Below, piece after piece: positions 12,389 through 22,556 of a DNA stretch of 51,775 nucleotides; the first letter of the stretch is position 1, and the number at the start of each line of letters is the position of its first letter. The notes beneath the pieces are model-generated. The model worked only from the letters and a program-made list of their open reading frames with translations. It made no database searches and was not told the origin of the DNA. Location: positions 1-51,775 of the forward strand of contig JABFRB010000025.1 in the NCBI GenBank assembly GCA_013141385.1, read 5' to 3'. A program made the translations under genes and the position numbers. The stretch comes from Bacteroidales bacterium (GTDB taxonomy: Bacteria; Bacteroidota; Bacteroidia; Bacteroidales; Tenuifilaceae).

Positions 12389-12399
12389 ACAGTTTCCAA

Positions 12400-13515
12400 T
12401 TAATTCGAATTTATTTTGTATGAAAACCCGAATTCGAGATAATCGGCAACATTTAAATGGGTTTTAAGCGATATTTGACTATATAAAGATTGACTTAATC
12501 GATATCGTAAACCAATCCTTTGGTATATGGCTTTATTCTGCTTATCGTGATTGTATAAATAGACTCCTAATTCCCCAAATGCTGATAGTCGATATAAAAC
12601 CATTTCCCCTTTAACAGTTAGCCCACACTTAGATGCTTTAAGACGAGATTGATATAAAACACCGTTCTCTCTGAAATGAATTAGCGTGGAACCATCGTAC
12701 ATATAATCGAATGTTGCACCATATTTAAAAAATGTTTTAAAGGGTTTGCTCCACTCTATAGAAAGTGAACCAATCCCATATTTTGATCCACCGGGATCTT
12801 TTGCTTCCTTTATGCCTCCGCAAAAAGTGGCTAGCCATCTTATCTTTTCAGTATCTTGTATTTCGAGGTTTTTAATAAATTTATTGTTATTGCCGAAATT
12901 GTAATTTATTCCAAAACTTGTAGTTATAATATTTAGCCCATAATTGGGTTTTTTAATTGCACCGTTTGAGAAATGGGAAGTGTTTATTCCAAAATTTGTA
13001 GTAAGGCTTTTCGATAGGCGATAGTTTATGTTAAAACTGAATGAGGCATAATAGTTGAGATGTGATGATATAGCAATATTTTTTGGATTAGTAAGGCTAT
13101 CGTAAGTTTTGGTGATATAGGATATGCCTGAAGCAACTCTTAAACTAATACTAAAAGGTTTATCCTGTATTGTCAAGGGAAAGATTATGTAAGGAAAAAT
13201 ACAATGTGTGTAGCCAAGAACCTCTCTATACCCCAAATCCATAAACATATATGATATTCCAACCTCAGGATAGTTGTAATATTGATGCCAAGTCCTTCCA
13301 TCCGATTCAATGACGCTATAGCTAAGTTCAAAAGCCCTGACTCGTCCTTTTTTTAAAGGTTTTAGAGGTTTTTCATGAGGAACAATGGTGCCTGTGTAAA
13401 GTTTAAAACTTAGATGATTGGTTATATGGGTTGTATCAAAATAAGTATTTTCCTGAGAGTATGTCAGGAATGTAAGTGAGCAAAAAAGGGATAGTAATAG
13501 TATTCGTATTCGCAA
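12400..13515 (-). CDS. PagL-like acyloxyacyl hydrolase family outer-membrane protein
   Basis: A 371-residue protein with a signal peptide (residues 1-20, ending TYSQ) and alternating beta strands typical of a small outer-membrane barrel. The segment SHFSNGAIKKPNYGLN (180-195) matches the PagL lipid A 3-O-deacylase active-site region, with His181 and Ser183 in the catalytic positions. The third member of the PagL triad, a glutamate 14 residues after the histidine, is Asn195 here. It is therefore unclear whether the protein deacylates lipid A. It is about 200 residues longer than PagL, and the extra C-terminal part (about 215-371) looks like further beta strands. It sits between a convergent DUF3108 gene and the amylase terminator. 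Confidence 0.75.
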   Translation of the reverse strand: MRIRILLLSLFCSLTFLTYSQENTYFDTTHITNHLSFKLYTGTIVPHEKPLKPLKKGRVRAFELSYSVIESDGRTWHQYYNYPEVGISYMFMDLGYREVLGYTHCIFPYIIFPLTIQDKPFSISLRVASGISYITKTYDSLTNPKNIAISSHLNYYASFSFNINYRLSKSLTTNFGINTSHFSNGAIKKPNYGLNIITTSFGINYNFGNNNKFIKNLEIQDTEKIRWLATFCGGIKEAKDPGGSKYGIGSLSIEWSKPFKTFFKYGATFDYMYDGSTLIHFRENGVLYQSRLKASKCGLTVKGEMVLYRLSAFGELGVYLYNHDKQNKAIYQRIGLRYRLSQSLYSQISLKTHLNVADYLEFGFSYKINSN

Positions 13516-13545
13516 TTATCATGATTTTGTAGGGTAAATATAAAA

Positions 13546-13584
13546 TAAAAACCCGTCAGGTTTTCATTTTAACCTGACGGGTTC
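13546..13584 (-). terminator. Terminator of the secreted amylase gene
   Basis: A 13-bp perfect stem, AACCCGTCAGGTT (13550-13562) with AACCTGACGGGTT (13570-13582 or so) around an 8-base loop. On the minus strand the stem is followed by TTTTTATTTTA, so it serves the amylase gene ending at 13598. Confidence 0.88.
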
Positions 13585-13597
13585 TATTTAGAGTTAC

Positions 13598-16384
13598 TTA
13601 TTCAACTATTATCTTCTTCGATTGAATTGAATTACCCTGAGTAATTCGACAAATATAAACACCCGGAGTTATATATGATGGTATCCGAATATCAAAAGTG
13701 TTCCACCCAAACGATAAGTTGTTGTAATTGGAACTGAAAATCTGCTGTCCAAGAATTGAGTAAATAGCTACTGCTATTTTATGTTGATTTGTGAGATTTA
13801 CTCCTAGTTCAAATAAACCATTGTTTGGGTTTGGCCATATTTCGAGTTCGGAACTACTAACTATTGGTTGATTTGTTTCGATTCCCAAGAATATATCATC
13901 TTTAATAATTCTTTTTGAGGTATATAAACGACACTCTCCGGGAACAAAATCAGCATTAAATGTTGTGGTAGACAGATCAATAGAATCTTGGGCGAAATAC
14001 TCATACCATCTGCCAGTATTTGGAAAGTCAAGCGTAAATGTCTCGGTTTGAACATTGAAATTACCCATAGCAATTGCATTCATATCATTGCTGTTCAGTT
14101 TAATCCATTTTTTTGCACCTGAAAAGGATGTGATAAAATCATTGGTTCCAAAAACCGGATAATCTTTCCTTAGTTTGATTAGCTGAGCATAGGTGGTTAA
14201 TAGATGACGACGATTAACATCTTGCATGTAATCCCAGTGAATAGGTTTACGACCAACACGTCCATTCTGGTCAATAGAAATATCATATCCAAGTTCGCCA
14301 AATTGCCATATCATCTTGGGACCAGGTACAGTAAAGAAGAAAAGAGCCGCTAGTTCGTTACGAGCCAACCCTAACGGTATATTCTTAATATTGTAAGTTG
14401 CATTTGTTGAATTTCCATAGGTTTTGTTTTTGAACATTAATCGTTCTTCATCGTGACTTTCCATATAACCAACAAGATTTGGATTTGCCCAACCTCTAGT
14501 TTTATAGGAAATGCTTGAAAAATTGGAGGTAGAGACATATCCCATAGTTGCTTCATTATAATTATAATTTAAATTGCCCCATATCATCATTCCATAATCT
14601 GACAACTCTTTTTCTTCAGTATCTGCGCAGAAATGTTCAAGGATAACATAAGCATTAGGTTTTACACTCCATATTTTATCTGCTATGCGTTTGATTATAG
14701 ATATTCTAGAGGCATCGTAAGCGCTTCCATCACCAGGAACATTTGTAAAACCTTTGGTAAAATCGAAACGGAAACCATCCATCTTAAATTCAGTAAGCCA
14801 ATAATGTATAACACTATCTACGAACGTTTTAGTAGATACGCTTTCGTGGTTAAAATCGTAGCCCCAAGAATATGCGCTGTTAGGGTTATTTTCATTATAC
14901 CAGGGATTATCAGCAGTAGGTTTATTAGTATTTGTGTTAAAATACATCTGAACTAATGGTGATTGATCGTATGAATGGTTGAAAACGATATCCTGAATAA
15001 CAGCAATACCTCTGCTATGGCAATCATCAATAAACGCCTTGTAATCGTTTTTGGTTCCGTAGGCCTTATCGGGGGCAAAGTAAAAGGAGGGATTGTAACC
15101 CCAGCTATCATTACCCTCAAACTCGCTTATTGGCATTAGTTCAATTGCGTTAACTCCAAGTTTTTGAAGATAATGCAAGGAGTCTTTAACGGTTTTTATG
15201 TAATCACCACTGATAAAATCGCGAATATGAAGTTCGTAGATTACCAAATCCTTTTTTTGAGGAGGTGTAAAACTGGGATTATTCCAAGTGTATGATTCCT
15301 CGTTTATTTTGAAAGTTGAGGCGATACCTGTAGTCTTGCCAGTTGGATAGTTTATTAAACTCGGATAGTTTGTTTGACTAATATATTGATCGTTTGGATC
15401 ACTTGTTTTGGTACAATAGGGATCGGCAAGTTTTATTTGTCCATCGACAAAATATTGGTAAATATATTCTTGATCAGGATTAAGGCCTGTTAAAGTAATC
15501 CAGTAGTTTTTACCATCTGGGGTACGTTTCATGTAGTATTGACCATCTATAAGCCAATAGTTAAAACTACCAATTAAGTAGCAATATTGCTTTTTTGCGG
15601 CAGGATCATTAAGTACTAGGGTAACTGTACTATTATCAATTTTATTTATTCCAGGAACTACTCCTATGGGGAGCACTTCGGTTATTACTTCAGGTCTGAC
15701 AATAATATAAACAGAATCTTTTTTAGTTTCTGTTGCGCTTGTAGCTATTGCTTTTAGCCAGTGCTTACCGTAAACAGTAGCGTTATAATTATATGTAATA
15801 GATGTTTGTGTAGTGCTTGATACCTCTACATTATCAATAAAAAGTTTTAGAGATGTTGAACTTTTTGAATTTATCTGAACAGCAATTGAGGAATTATACT
15901 CATATATTGGTTTATCTTGAACAGGGTTGGCGAAACCAACGGTTAATCCTTGTTCGTAAACATTATAGAAAATATCTTCGGTTTGCTTTGTTGCATCGCT
16001 ACTCCTGAAAACGAAGCATAGTTGAGTGATTTTTTGAGATGCTAATACACCATAGTATTGTCTGATACTTGGACTAATTGTTAATGTGTAAGTGTTAGTT
16101 CCCGTGCGAGTCAACTTTGGTTGTGTGGAATTATTATTCCAGGTCCCCTTAACATATTGCCAAGTAGTTAAACCTTCCACCTTTACCCCGGTGTGAGTGT
16201 ATACATCACCAACGTAGTTTAAAAGATCCTTACGAGTTGCTTGTGATGCATCAAATGTTATCACTACCTGATCGGCATCAGTTGGCATAACCGGATTAGT
16301 GGTAATTACTTGTGTAATAGCTGGTTTAAAATTTAACATAAATATTAACCCAATTATTAAACCTTTGCTTATGTTACAGTTCAT
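13598..16384 (-). CDS. T9SS-secreted GH13 alpha-amylase
   Basis: A 928-residue extracellular amylase. Order: signal peptide (MNCNISKGLI..., ending AITQ), an N-terminal beta-rich region with two Ig/starch-binding-like modules, an E-set/CBM48-like module around YWITLTGLNPDQEYIYQYFVDG, the GH13 catalytic barrel and a C-terminal type A sorting domain of about 80 residues (IWPNPNNGLFELGV ... YSILGQQI ... PGVYICRI). Catalytic motifs are present: DIVFNHS, the nucleophile Asp in MDGFRFDF, the acid Glu in VILEHF and the third Asp in MESHDEER. The open frame runs 20 codons further up, but only the ATG at 16384 begins a proper signal peptide. It is the last gene of the susCDE direction, 305 bases after susE, and would degrade starch at the surface or outside the cell. 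Confidence 0.93.
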   Translation of the reverse strand: MNCNISKGLIIGLIFMLNFKPAITQVITTNPVMPTDADQVVITFDASQATRKDLLNYVGDVYTHTGVKVEGLTTWQYVKGTWNNNSTQPKLTRTGTNTYTLTISPSIRQYYGVLASQKITQLCFVFRSSDATKQTEDIFYNVYEQGLTVGFANPVQDKPIYEYNSSIAVQINSKSSTSLKLFIDNVEVSSTTQTSITYNYNATVYGKHWLKAIATSATETKKDSVYIIVRPEVITEVLPIGVVPGINKIDNSTVTLVLNDPAAKKQYCYLIGSFNYWLIDGQYYMKRTPDGKNYWITLTGLNPDQEYIYQYFVDGQIKLADPYCTKTSDPNDQYISQTNYPSLINYPTGKTTGIASTFKINEESYTWNNPSFTPPQKKDLVIYELHIRDFISGDYIKTVKDSLHYLQKLGVNAIELMPISEFEGNDSWGYNPSFYFAPDKAYGTKNDYKAFIDDCHSRGIAVIQDIVFNHSYDQSPLVQMYFNTNTNKPTADNPWYNENNPNSAYSWGYDFNHESVSTKTFVDSVIHYWLTEFKMDGFRFDFTKGFTNVPGDGSAYDASRISIIKRIADKIWSVKPNAYVILEHFCADTEEKELSDYGMMIWGNLNYNYNEATMGYVSTSNFSSISYKTRGWANPNLVGYMESHDEERLMFKNKTYGNSTNATYNIKNIPLGLARNELAALFFFTVPGPKMIWQFGELGYDISIDQNGRVGRKPIHWDYMQDVNRRHLLTTYAQLIKLRKDYPVFGTNDFITSFSGAKKWIKLNSNDMNAIAMGNFNVQTETFTLDFPNTGRWYEYFAQDSIDLSTTTFNADFVPGECRLYTSKRIIKDDIFLGIETNQPIVSSSELEIWPNPNNGLFELGVNLTNQHKIAVAIYSILGQQIFSSNYNNLSFGWNTFDIRIPSYITPGVYICRITQGNSIQSKKIIVE

Positions 16385-16625
16385 AAAGAATTCATTTAAA
16401 TTGTTGATTGTTTTATTGATCTCAAACATGCAAATCATTATCAATTACTAAGTAAGAAGGTTAAAGGGATGTCAAGCCTTTTACTCTACGATTTTTCTGA
16501 GTGATCATATCCAATAAACTCAATAGTTTTCCAATTTGTTTCATTATATCCTTTCATTTCCATAGTTTCATCAACCATCATACTATAGGCTATCTATAGT
16601 TTTTGTACCATATTGGTAATAAAAT

Positions 16626-16653
16626 GAGGGCTACTATTAATAAAGCAGCCCTC
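16626..16653 (-). terminator. Probable terminator of susCDE
   Basis: GAGGGCT (16626-16632) pairs with AGCCCTC (16647-16653) across a 14-base AT loop. T-runs lie on both sides, so it can act on the minus strand just after susE (ends 16690). The interval 16385-16689 holds nothing else that I can recognise. Confidence 0.6.
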
Positions 16654-16689
16654 TTTTTAAAATTTACATTACTGAAAATTACTAAGCCT

Positions 16690-17787
16690 CTATTGCGCAG
16701 TCATTGTAATAATCTTATCAAGCATATTTAAGGTGATTTTAAAATTACCAGTTGTACCAGTAAACCTAAAATTCTTATCACCATCATTTGCATTTTCAAA
16801 AAGATTGCTAACTGTGCCACCTGCAAAATAGGGGTAGTTGTATGAAGTTGGACCCCAATCCTTTTGAGCAAAGAAGCGGAATGCTTCACCATTAATAAAA
16901 TCTGTTGTGGCTTCGAAAATCCCATTGCTTTTCCAAGTCATTTGAACATAGTTTGTTGTCCAATCCCAACCACCAACTGCTCCTCCGGTCATAAACATTT
17001 TAGGTTCGTCAACAGCAGTCATTTCAACAGTTTTAGTTTTTAGGTTCACAGTAATACTGAAATAACCAGTTGTGCCAATAAACTTGAAGTTAGAATCTCC
17101 ATCGTTAGCATTTTCAAATAAAGCACTAACTGTACCAGTTGCAAAATAGGGGTAGTTGTATGAAGTTGGACCCCAATTTGCCTGAGCGAAGAACCTGAAT
17201 GCACCTGCGTTTTCGAAATATGCAATAGTTTGATATACTTTTGGAGCAGTACTACGCATTTCAACTCCTTTAGTCCAGTCCCAACCACCAACAGCAGATC
17301 CACACATATAGATAGGAGGGAAAGAGGTTGCATATGGAGTTATAGTTGCCTCAACTATATTGGAGTAAATAGGAGCAACATTGTCATTAACAATAGCTTT
17401 TACCCTAAACTCTAAAATAACTGCAGTTTCTGGCTCAAGTTCCTTATCTAGTAAAAACTTATTAAAATCACCAATTGTAATAGTTTTTGTTAAAAGATTA
17501 TTTACCGTAAGGATATCAACAGCACTAGCAAAGTCATTACCTTTTACATCTATTTGAACTTTGTAAGTGATAGATGCTGTAAAACCAAAATCGACTTTTG
17601 TCCAGTTAAACGTTTGAAAATCATTTGCAGCACTATCCAATAGAAGAATATATGAAGATGCAGACAAAGCACTTAGTTCATTAGAGGCTATTATCTTCTT
17701 GACTATGGCTTTTTCCTCATCCTTTTCACAGCTAATTATAACACAAGCCAGAATTAGAAAAGTTAGAAGTATTTTTACTTTTTTCAT
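16690..17787 (-). CDS. susE: SusE/SusF-like starch-binding outer-membrane lipoprotein
   Basis: A 365-residue surface lipoprotein with lipobox VIISC (Cys20). After an N-terminal SusE domain (about 25-150) come two tandem starch-binding modules of about 100 residues, each with PxxxMxGxAVGGWDWT, a GAFRFFAQ or EAFRFFAQ strand, WGPTSYNYPYF and LFENANDGD. The tryptophans and aromatic clusters are of the kind that stack on glucose units in SusE/SusF. The two modules are so alike that 38 bases are identical between them, showing recent internal duplication. The gene follows susD by 19 bases. It holds starch at the cell surface and does not cut it. SusF would have one more module, so SusE is the better name. 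Confidence 0.9.
   Translation of the reverse strand: MKKVKILLTFLILACVIISCEKDEEKAIVKKIIASNELSALSASSYILLLDSAANDFQTFNWTKVDFGFTASITYKVQIDVKGNDFASAVDILTVNNLLTKTITIGDFNKFLLDKELEPETAVILEFRVKAIVNDNVAPIYSNIVEATITPYATSFPPIYMCGSAVGGWDWTKGVEMRSTAPKVYQTIAYFENAGAFRFFAQANWGPTSYNYPYFATGTVSALFENANDGDSNFKFIGTTGYFSITVNLKTKTVEMTAVDEPKMFMTGGAVGGWDWTTNYVQMTWKSNGIFEATTDFINGEAFRFFAQKDWGPTSYNYPYFAGGTVSNLFENANDGDKNFRFTGTTGNFKITLNMLDKIITMTAQ
16822..17177 (-). repeat. Internal tandem duplication within susE
   Basis: Identical 38-base blocks at 16822-16859 and 17140-17177 lie 318 bases apart in the same frame (318 = 3 x 106), marking duplicated 106-residue starch-binding modules. They encode the WGPTSYNYPYF segment. Confidence 0.9.
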
Positions 17788-17806
17788 CGTTTCGAGTTTT
17801 TAACTA

Positions 17807-19426
17807 TTAATAACCATCATTTTGCTTAAGGTTTGGATTTGCAACCAGGTCATTAGCAGGAATTGGGTAAAGATCCCTAAATGCAGGAGTTGCAGTACCT
17901 GCTTGTGAATTTCCTTTCCATTCCCATAAATAGCTACCACCTGTAAATTTACCAAACCGGATAAGATCAGTTCTTCTATGGCATTCCCAGTAAAGTTCGC
18001 GACCTCTTTCATCAAGAATAAAATCAAGAGTTAGTTGGCCTGAATTGATATCGCCAGTGGCATTTCCATAAGCTCTTTGACGAATTTGGTTTACATAGGT
18101 AAGTGCAGTTCCTGCATTTCCACCTGTTCCGCCTCTAAGAACTGCTTCGGCATACATTAAATAAGCATCGGTTAAACGAAACATTGGGAAATCGGTGCTA
18201 ACAAATGAAGGGTGTGAATTTGGTGCTTCTCCACCTGTCGAAGTAACATTTCTAAATTTAACCACTCCAATACCATGTGTAAATGTACCTATATTTGTAA
18301 TACTCCATTTCCATGTGTCTGGATTGAAATAAAACAGTGCTCTTTTATCGGCTGCACCTGTATTTAAAGGATTACCAGAACTGTAATCGCTTTCCTGTAC
18401 ACCAAATAAAGAAACAAAGTTCTTGATAGTTCTAATACCACCCCATCCACCATCAATACCGAATAATGGCATACCACCTCCGTTAGAAGCATGCATAATA
18501 AATGTCATTCCTCCATACTGTTGTGTGTTTTGTCCGTCAAAACAAATTGGGAAAATAATTTCGGGACTTTCATTATTATCAGCACTGAAAATCCTCTGGT
18601 AATTAGGATCAAATGAGTAAGCAGAACCGATAACTTGATTAATGTAAGTTAACGCTTCGGTATTCTTGTCTTGTGCAATATATACCTGTGCGTTTAAGTA
18701 AAGTTTCGAAAGAAGCATCCAAGCAGCTACACGGTCAGCACGTCCATACTCATTAGCCTTAGGTGCTGCAAGATCCGTCTCAATTGCTTTTAATTCACTT
18801 TCAATATAGTTGAACAAATTAGCACGGGTAATCCTTTCTGGTGAAAATGCTCCAGGTTTGTTAGCTTCTGTAACAAAAGGAACATTACCAAACATATCTA
18901 TTGCATGCCAGTAAGAAAGTGCTCTTAAGAAACGAGCCTCAGCTTTGAATAATTTAAGATTGGTTTGATATGAACCCGTAACACTAGGAATTCTCTCAGA
19001 TGAGGTTCTAATAAATTCATTGCAAAGAGCTATTGTATAGTAGATACGTGAGTATAAAGCCGAGATGAACACATCGTTTGGAGCCCATGTTTGCCAGTGG
19101 AAGTTCTTAATTGTAGCATCATCCCATGCAATAATAGCCTCGTCTGTAGATAATTCTTGCAAACCCCAGTACTGACGTAAATAGTTACCGAAGTTCTCGT
19201 CAATACCTTGAATGTCAGGATTACCACCGCCACCACCAGTTTGTCCGCTGATAGCATAGGTTGCATATAGTTTAGCCAGTGCTTGTTTAAAAGCTGCTTC
19301 ATTCTTGAAAAGATTGGAAGATGTTGTAATATTTGGATCATTTGGGGTAACATCCAAATCTTTAAGACATGAAGACATTATCACCATTGTGATGATAAGT
19401 GCTATATATATTTTTAACTGTCTCAT
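17807..19426 (-). CDS. susD: SusD-like outer-membrane glycan-binding lipoprotein
   Basis: A 539-residue SusD/RagB protein. Signal peptide II with Cys20 (VIMSSC), then the helical TPR-like scaffold with YNFA-type markers such as ALFKAEARFLRALSYW, and the C-terminal SusD motif DFILDERGRELYWECHRRTDLIRFGKF near residue 480, ending in PIPANDLVANPNLKQN. SusD sits as a lid on the SusC barrel and captures maltodextrins. It lies 24 bases after susC and 19 before susE, a tight operon whose context (amylases, maltose phosphorylase) makes starch the likely glycan. Confidence 0.96.
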   Translation of the reverse strand: MRQLKIYIALIITMVIMSSCLKDLDVTPNDPNITTSSNLFKNEAAFKQALAKLYATYAISGQTGGGGGNPDIQGIDENFGNYLRQYWGLQELSTDEAIIAWDDATIKNFHWQTWAPNDVFISALYSRIYYTIALCNEFIRTSSERIPSVTGSYQTNLKLFKAEARFLRALSYWHAIDMFGNVPFVTEANKPGAFSPERITRANLFNYIESELKAIETDLAAPKANEYGRADRVAAWMLLSKLYLNAQVYIAQDKNTEALTYINQVIGSAYSFDPNYQRIFSADNNESPEIIFPICFDGQNTQQYGGMTFIMHASNGGGMPLFGIDGGWGGIRTIKNFVSLFGVQESDYSSGNPLNTGAADKRALFYFNPDTWKWSITNIGTFTHGIGVVKFRNVTSTGGEAPNSHPSFVSTDFPMFRLTDAYLMYAEAVLRGGTGGNAGTALTYVNQIRQRAYGNATGDINSGQLTLDFILDERGRELYWECHRRTDLIRFGKFTGGSYLWEWKGNSQAGTATPAFRDLYPIPANDLVANPNLKQNDGY

Positions 19427-19450
19427 AATAAAACTATTTTCTTAAAGTTA

Positions 19451-22400
19451 TTAGAAATCAATTTGTATGCCAAGGATGAATGTTCTAGGACGAGGATAGA
19501 TATTGTTATCAATACCACCATCAACTTCAGGATCAAGACCAGAATACTTGGTTATTACAAATGCATTCTGAACTGTAAAGTTCAATCTTCCTTTTAGTTT
19601 TTCAGTAAGAAGTTTGTTAAACTGATAACCTAGGCTAATATTATCCATTCTAAAGAAAGAAGCATCTTCCAAGTATGTATCTGACCAGTATTGAGCTGTA
19701 AAGAATTTTGTTTCTGAAACAGCAGATAGGATATTACTGGTATAACCTGATTGATTATACATTTGCTGATATAGAGCTCTATTGGAGTTATTGTTATTGT
19801 AAACATAGTTTCCAATACTCAAACGACCAGAAAATGATAAATCAAAATTCTTATAGTTCAATCTTGAAGAAAGGCCAATTATGTAATCAGCTGCTGGTTT
19901 TCCTAGGTAATACTTATTTGCATTATTTCCAGCTACATTTCCACCGGTTCCAGTTTTATCAACATATAGACCTTCAATAGGATTACCATTGGAATCATAT
20001 ACTTGTTTAAATAAAAGGAATGAGTTAGCGGGATGTCCCACACTGTTAATTTGAACTTTATTACCAACTCCACCAGAAATGTCACCTACATCATACCCAA
20101 CATAGTTAGGATCGTTCACACGGGTTAGTTTTGTAATTTTATTTAAATTGCGTGAGAAAGTTCCATTAACCTCCCAACTTAACTCCTTGGTTGAGATTAT
20201 TCTTATGCCTAAAGTGGCTTCATAACCAGTATTCTCAAGTGAACCAACATTAGTTATTAGAAAGTTTGAGAAGTTTGTTCCAGCAGCAATAGGAATCTCA
20301 TTAATCAGATTATCTGTGACTCGTTTATAGTAATCAAACGAACCAACAACCCTATCGTTGAATAGCCCGAAATCAAAACCAATATTTGAGGTTGTAGTCT
20401 CTTCCCATTTAATGTTTGCATCATAACGATTTGGTCTTTGAGTTGGATAAAATTCATTGCCAAATTGGTAATATGCACCTTGTTGACTAATGGCGTATGT
20501 AGGAAGATAAGGCCAATAGTTATCAGAAATATCTTGCTGTCCAGTTACACCGTAACCTAACCGAAGTTTTAAATCGGACAAATAGCTAACTCCAGATAGA
20601 AATGATTCATTCTTAATTTTCCATGCAAATGCAGCTGATGGGAATAGGCCCCAACGATTATCCTTGCTAAATCTTGATGAACCATCATCACGAACTGTTA
20701 AGGTTAATAAGTAACGGTCTAATAAAGTATAGTTTAAACGACCAAAAAATGAAACTAAGAAATTTTCATTCTTGGTAACTACATCATTAGCACCAATATA
20801 TACTCCATTGGTTTCTTTCCAAGGACGGTTAAAATCGTTTTTTTCTCTATAAAAATGTTGCCATGAATAACCTGCAGTAGCATCTATTTTACTTGAAATA
20901 GAACTCAAGTCCTTTTGATAGTTAAAGAAGAAATCCAGCAAACTAGTTTTAAGATTCTGAGAATAAGTTTTATAATTTTTTTCAGGTTCACGATAACTCC
21001 ATGATGCTAATGTATCGGTATTGTCATGACCCTTACTGTCAGTATAATCATAACCCAAGTTTAAATTAGCACGCAATTCGGGTAAAAAATGAAACTTATA
21101 TCCAAGTTGAGCATTTGCAATAGCCCTTTTTACGTTGGATGTATTATCACGATACTTCAATCTTGTTACGGGGTTATGAGTAGCAATATTATTTGGTAAA
21201 GCGTTAATATCAGTTAATGGCGAATTAGTCCATGCTGTATACCCACCAAACCGTGTATTTCCATTCCTAATTGGTTGAGTTGGATCAAATTCAACAGCTG
21301 AACCAATAGCATCAGTATTGGAAAAGTCATTGTCTATATTCATCCCCTTCACGTTTACATTAACAGATAGGTGATCATCTAAAAATGAAGGACTTACACC
21401 TATGTCTAATGTTGAACGCTTAATATTTGAATTATCTAATAAGCCGTTTTGAGATGTATATCCATAGGAAGCACGATAAGGTACTTTTTTCACTGCTCCC
21501 ATGACGCTTACATTTTGATCTGTTGAAATAGCATTTCTGTATATTTCCTTTTGCCAATCAGTATTTGCAGTTCCTAAGTAGTTTATAGCAGCACCTGTAA
21601 TTTTACCAGCATCAATTTGGGCTTGTAGAGCAGCACGAAACTCCTTGGCATCCATTACGTCAATTAATTTTACTGGAACTCCTACTGATACGTTGCTGTT
21701 ATAACTTACTTTGAAAGGAACACCCAAACTACCTTTTTTTGTAGTAATAATTATGACTCCGTTTGATGCTCTTGAACCATAAATTGCTGCTGCTGAAGCA
21801 TCTTTAAGCACAGTTACAGATTCAATATCACTTGGGTTTATGGTCATTAATGGATTTGCCAACCCTGATATTGTAGTATTGTCAATTGGAAATCCATCAA
21901 TTACATACAAAGGATCGTTGTTTGCTTTTAATGATGACCCCCCTCTGATACGCACAGTAGAATTGCTACCAGGTGCTCCACCAGTTGAAGTTACAACAAC
22001 ACCTGCCGATTTTCCAACAATCAACTCCTGTGGTGAGGTAATTGAACCTTTGTTGAAATCTTTTGAACTTACAGTTGTGACTGAACCAGTTAGATCTGTC
22101 TTTTTAACAGTTCCATAACCAATTACCACAACCTCATCCAGTGATTCGGAAGACACTTTTAAGGCAATATCTATCACTGAACGGCCATTAACTGGTATTT
22201 CCTGAGCTTCGTAACCTACGAAACTGAATACCAGTACATCGTTTGCTTTTGCCTGGATTAAATACTTACCATCCATGCTGGTGGCTGTCCCAGTTGACGT
22301 TCCTTTTATAAGTACTGTTACACCGGGTAATGGATCTTTACTCGTAACATCGGTAATTGTACCTGTTACGGTGACCCCTTGACCAAAGGTGAAACCACCA

Positions 22401-22456
22401 TACATAATAAAAGCTAACAGGACAAAAAATCTCCTGATGAAAAACTCTTTCTTCAT
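19451..22456 (-). CDS. susC: SusC-like TonB-dependent transporter
   Basis: A 1001-residue SusC/RagA outer-membrane transporter. Signal peptide (1-26, ending FGQ), a carboxypeptidase-like N-terminal domain (about 27-105, GTITDVTSKDPLPGVTVLIKG), the SusC signature LDEVVVIGYGTVKKTDLTGS (about 108-128), plug domain with VRIRGGSSL and DASAAAIYGSRASNGVIIITT, and a beta barrel ending in aromatic FILGIQIDF. It imports maltodextrins across the outer membrane with TonB/ExbBD energy. First gene of the susCDE operon; the upstream region carries a promoter-like sequence and a tandem LacI-type operator shared with the divergent regulator gene. Confidence 0.97.
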   Translation of the reverse strand: MKKEFFIRRFFVLLAFIMYGGFTFGQGVTVTGTITDVTSKDPLPGVTVLIKGTSTGTATSMDGKYLIQAKANDVLVFSFVGYEAQEIPVNGRSVIDIALKVSSESLDEVVVIGYGTVKKTDLTGSVTTVSSKDFNKGSITSPQELIVGKSAGVVVTSTGGAPGSNSTVRIRGGSSLKANNDPLYVIDGFPIDNTTISGLANPLMTINPSDIESVTVLKDASAAAIYGSRASNGVIIITTKKGSLGVPFKVSYNSNVSVGVPVKLIDVMDAKEFRAALQAQIDAGKITGAAINYLGTANTDWQKEIYRNAISTDQNVSVMGAVKKVPYRASYGYTSQNGLLDNSNIKRSTLDIGVSPSFLDDHLSVNVNVKGMNIDNDFSNTDAIGSAVEFDPTQPIRNGNTRFGGYTAWTNSPLTDINALPNNIATHNPVTRLKYRDNTSNVKRAIANAQLGYKFHFLPELRANLNLGYDYTDSKGHDNTDTLASWSYREPEKNYKTYSQNLKTSLLDFFFNYQKDLSSISSKIDATAGYSWQHFYREKNDFNRPWKETNGVYIGANDVVTKNENFLVSFFGRLNYTLLDRYLLTLTVRDDGSSRFSKDNRWGLFPSAAFAWKIKNESFLSGVSYLSDLKLRLGYGVTGQQDISDNYWPYLPTYAISQQGAYYQFGNEFYPTQRPNRYDANIKWEETTTSNIGFDFGLFNDRVVGSFDYYKRVTDNLINEIPIAAGTNFSNFLITNVGSLENTGYEATLGIRIISTKELSWEVNGTFSRNLNKITKLTRVNDPNYVGYDVGDISGGVGNKVQINSVGHPANSFLLFKQVYDSNGNPIEGLYVDKTGTGGNVAGNNANKYYLGKPAADYIIGLSSRLNYKNFDLSFSGRLSIGNYVYNNNNSNRALYQQMYNQSGYTSNILSAVSETKFFTAQYWSDTYLEDASFFRMDNISLGYQFNKLLTEKLKGRLNFTVQNAFVITKYSGLDPEVDGGIDNNIYPRPRTFILGIQIDF

Positions 22457-22506
22457 ATCTCTTATTTTAGGTTTAGGTTTAAACTTTTACAATGGCAATC
22501 TACTGA

Positions 22507-22538
22507 TAAATTTAGCATAATATAAAACCATAAGCAAT
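22507..22538 (-). promoter_or_regulatory. Probable susC promoter
   Basis: On the minus strand ATTG (rc of 22535-22538) is followed after 20 bases by TAAATTTA (rc of 22507-22514), close to the Bacteroidota -33/-7 promoter pattern. It lies about 50 bases upstream of the susC start and just downstream of the operator pair. Confidence 0.4.
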
Positions 22539-22556
22539 TATTAATCAATAAATTAT

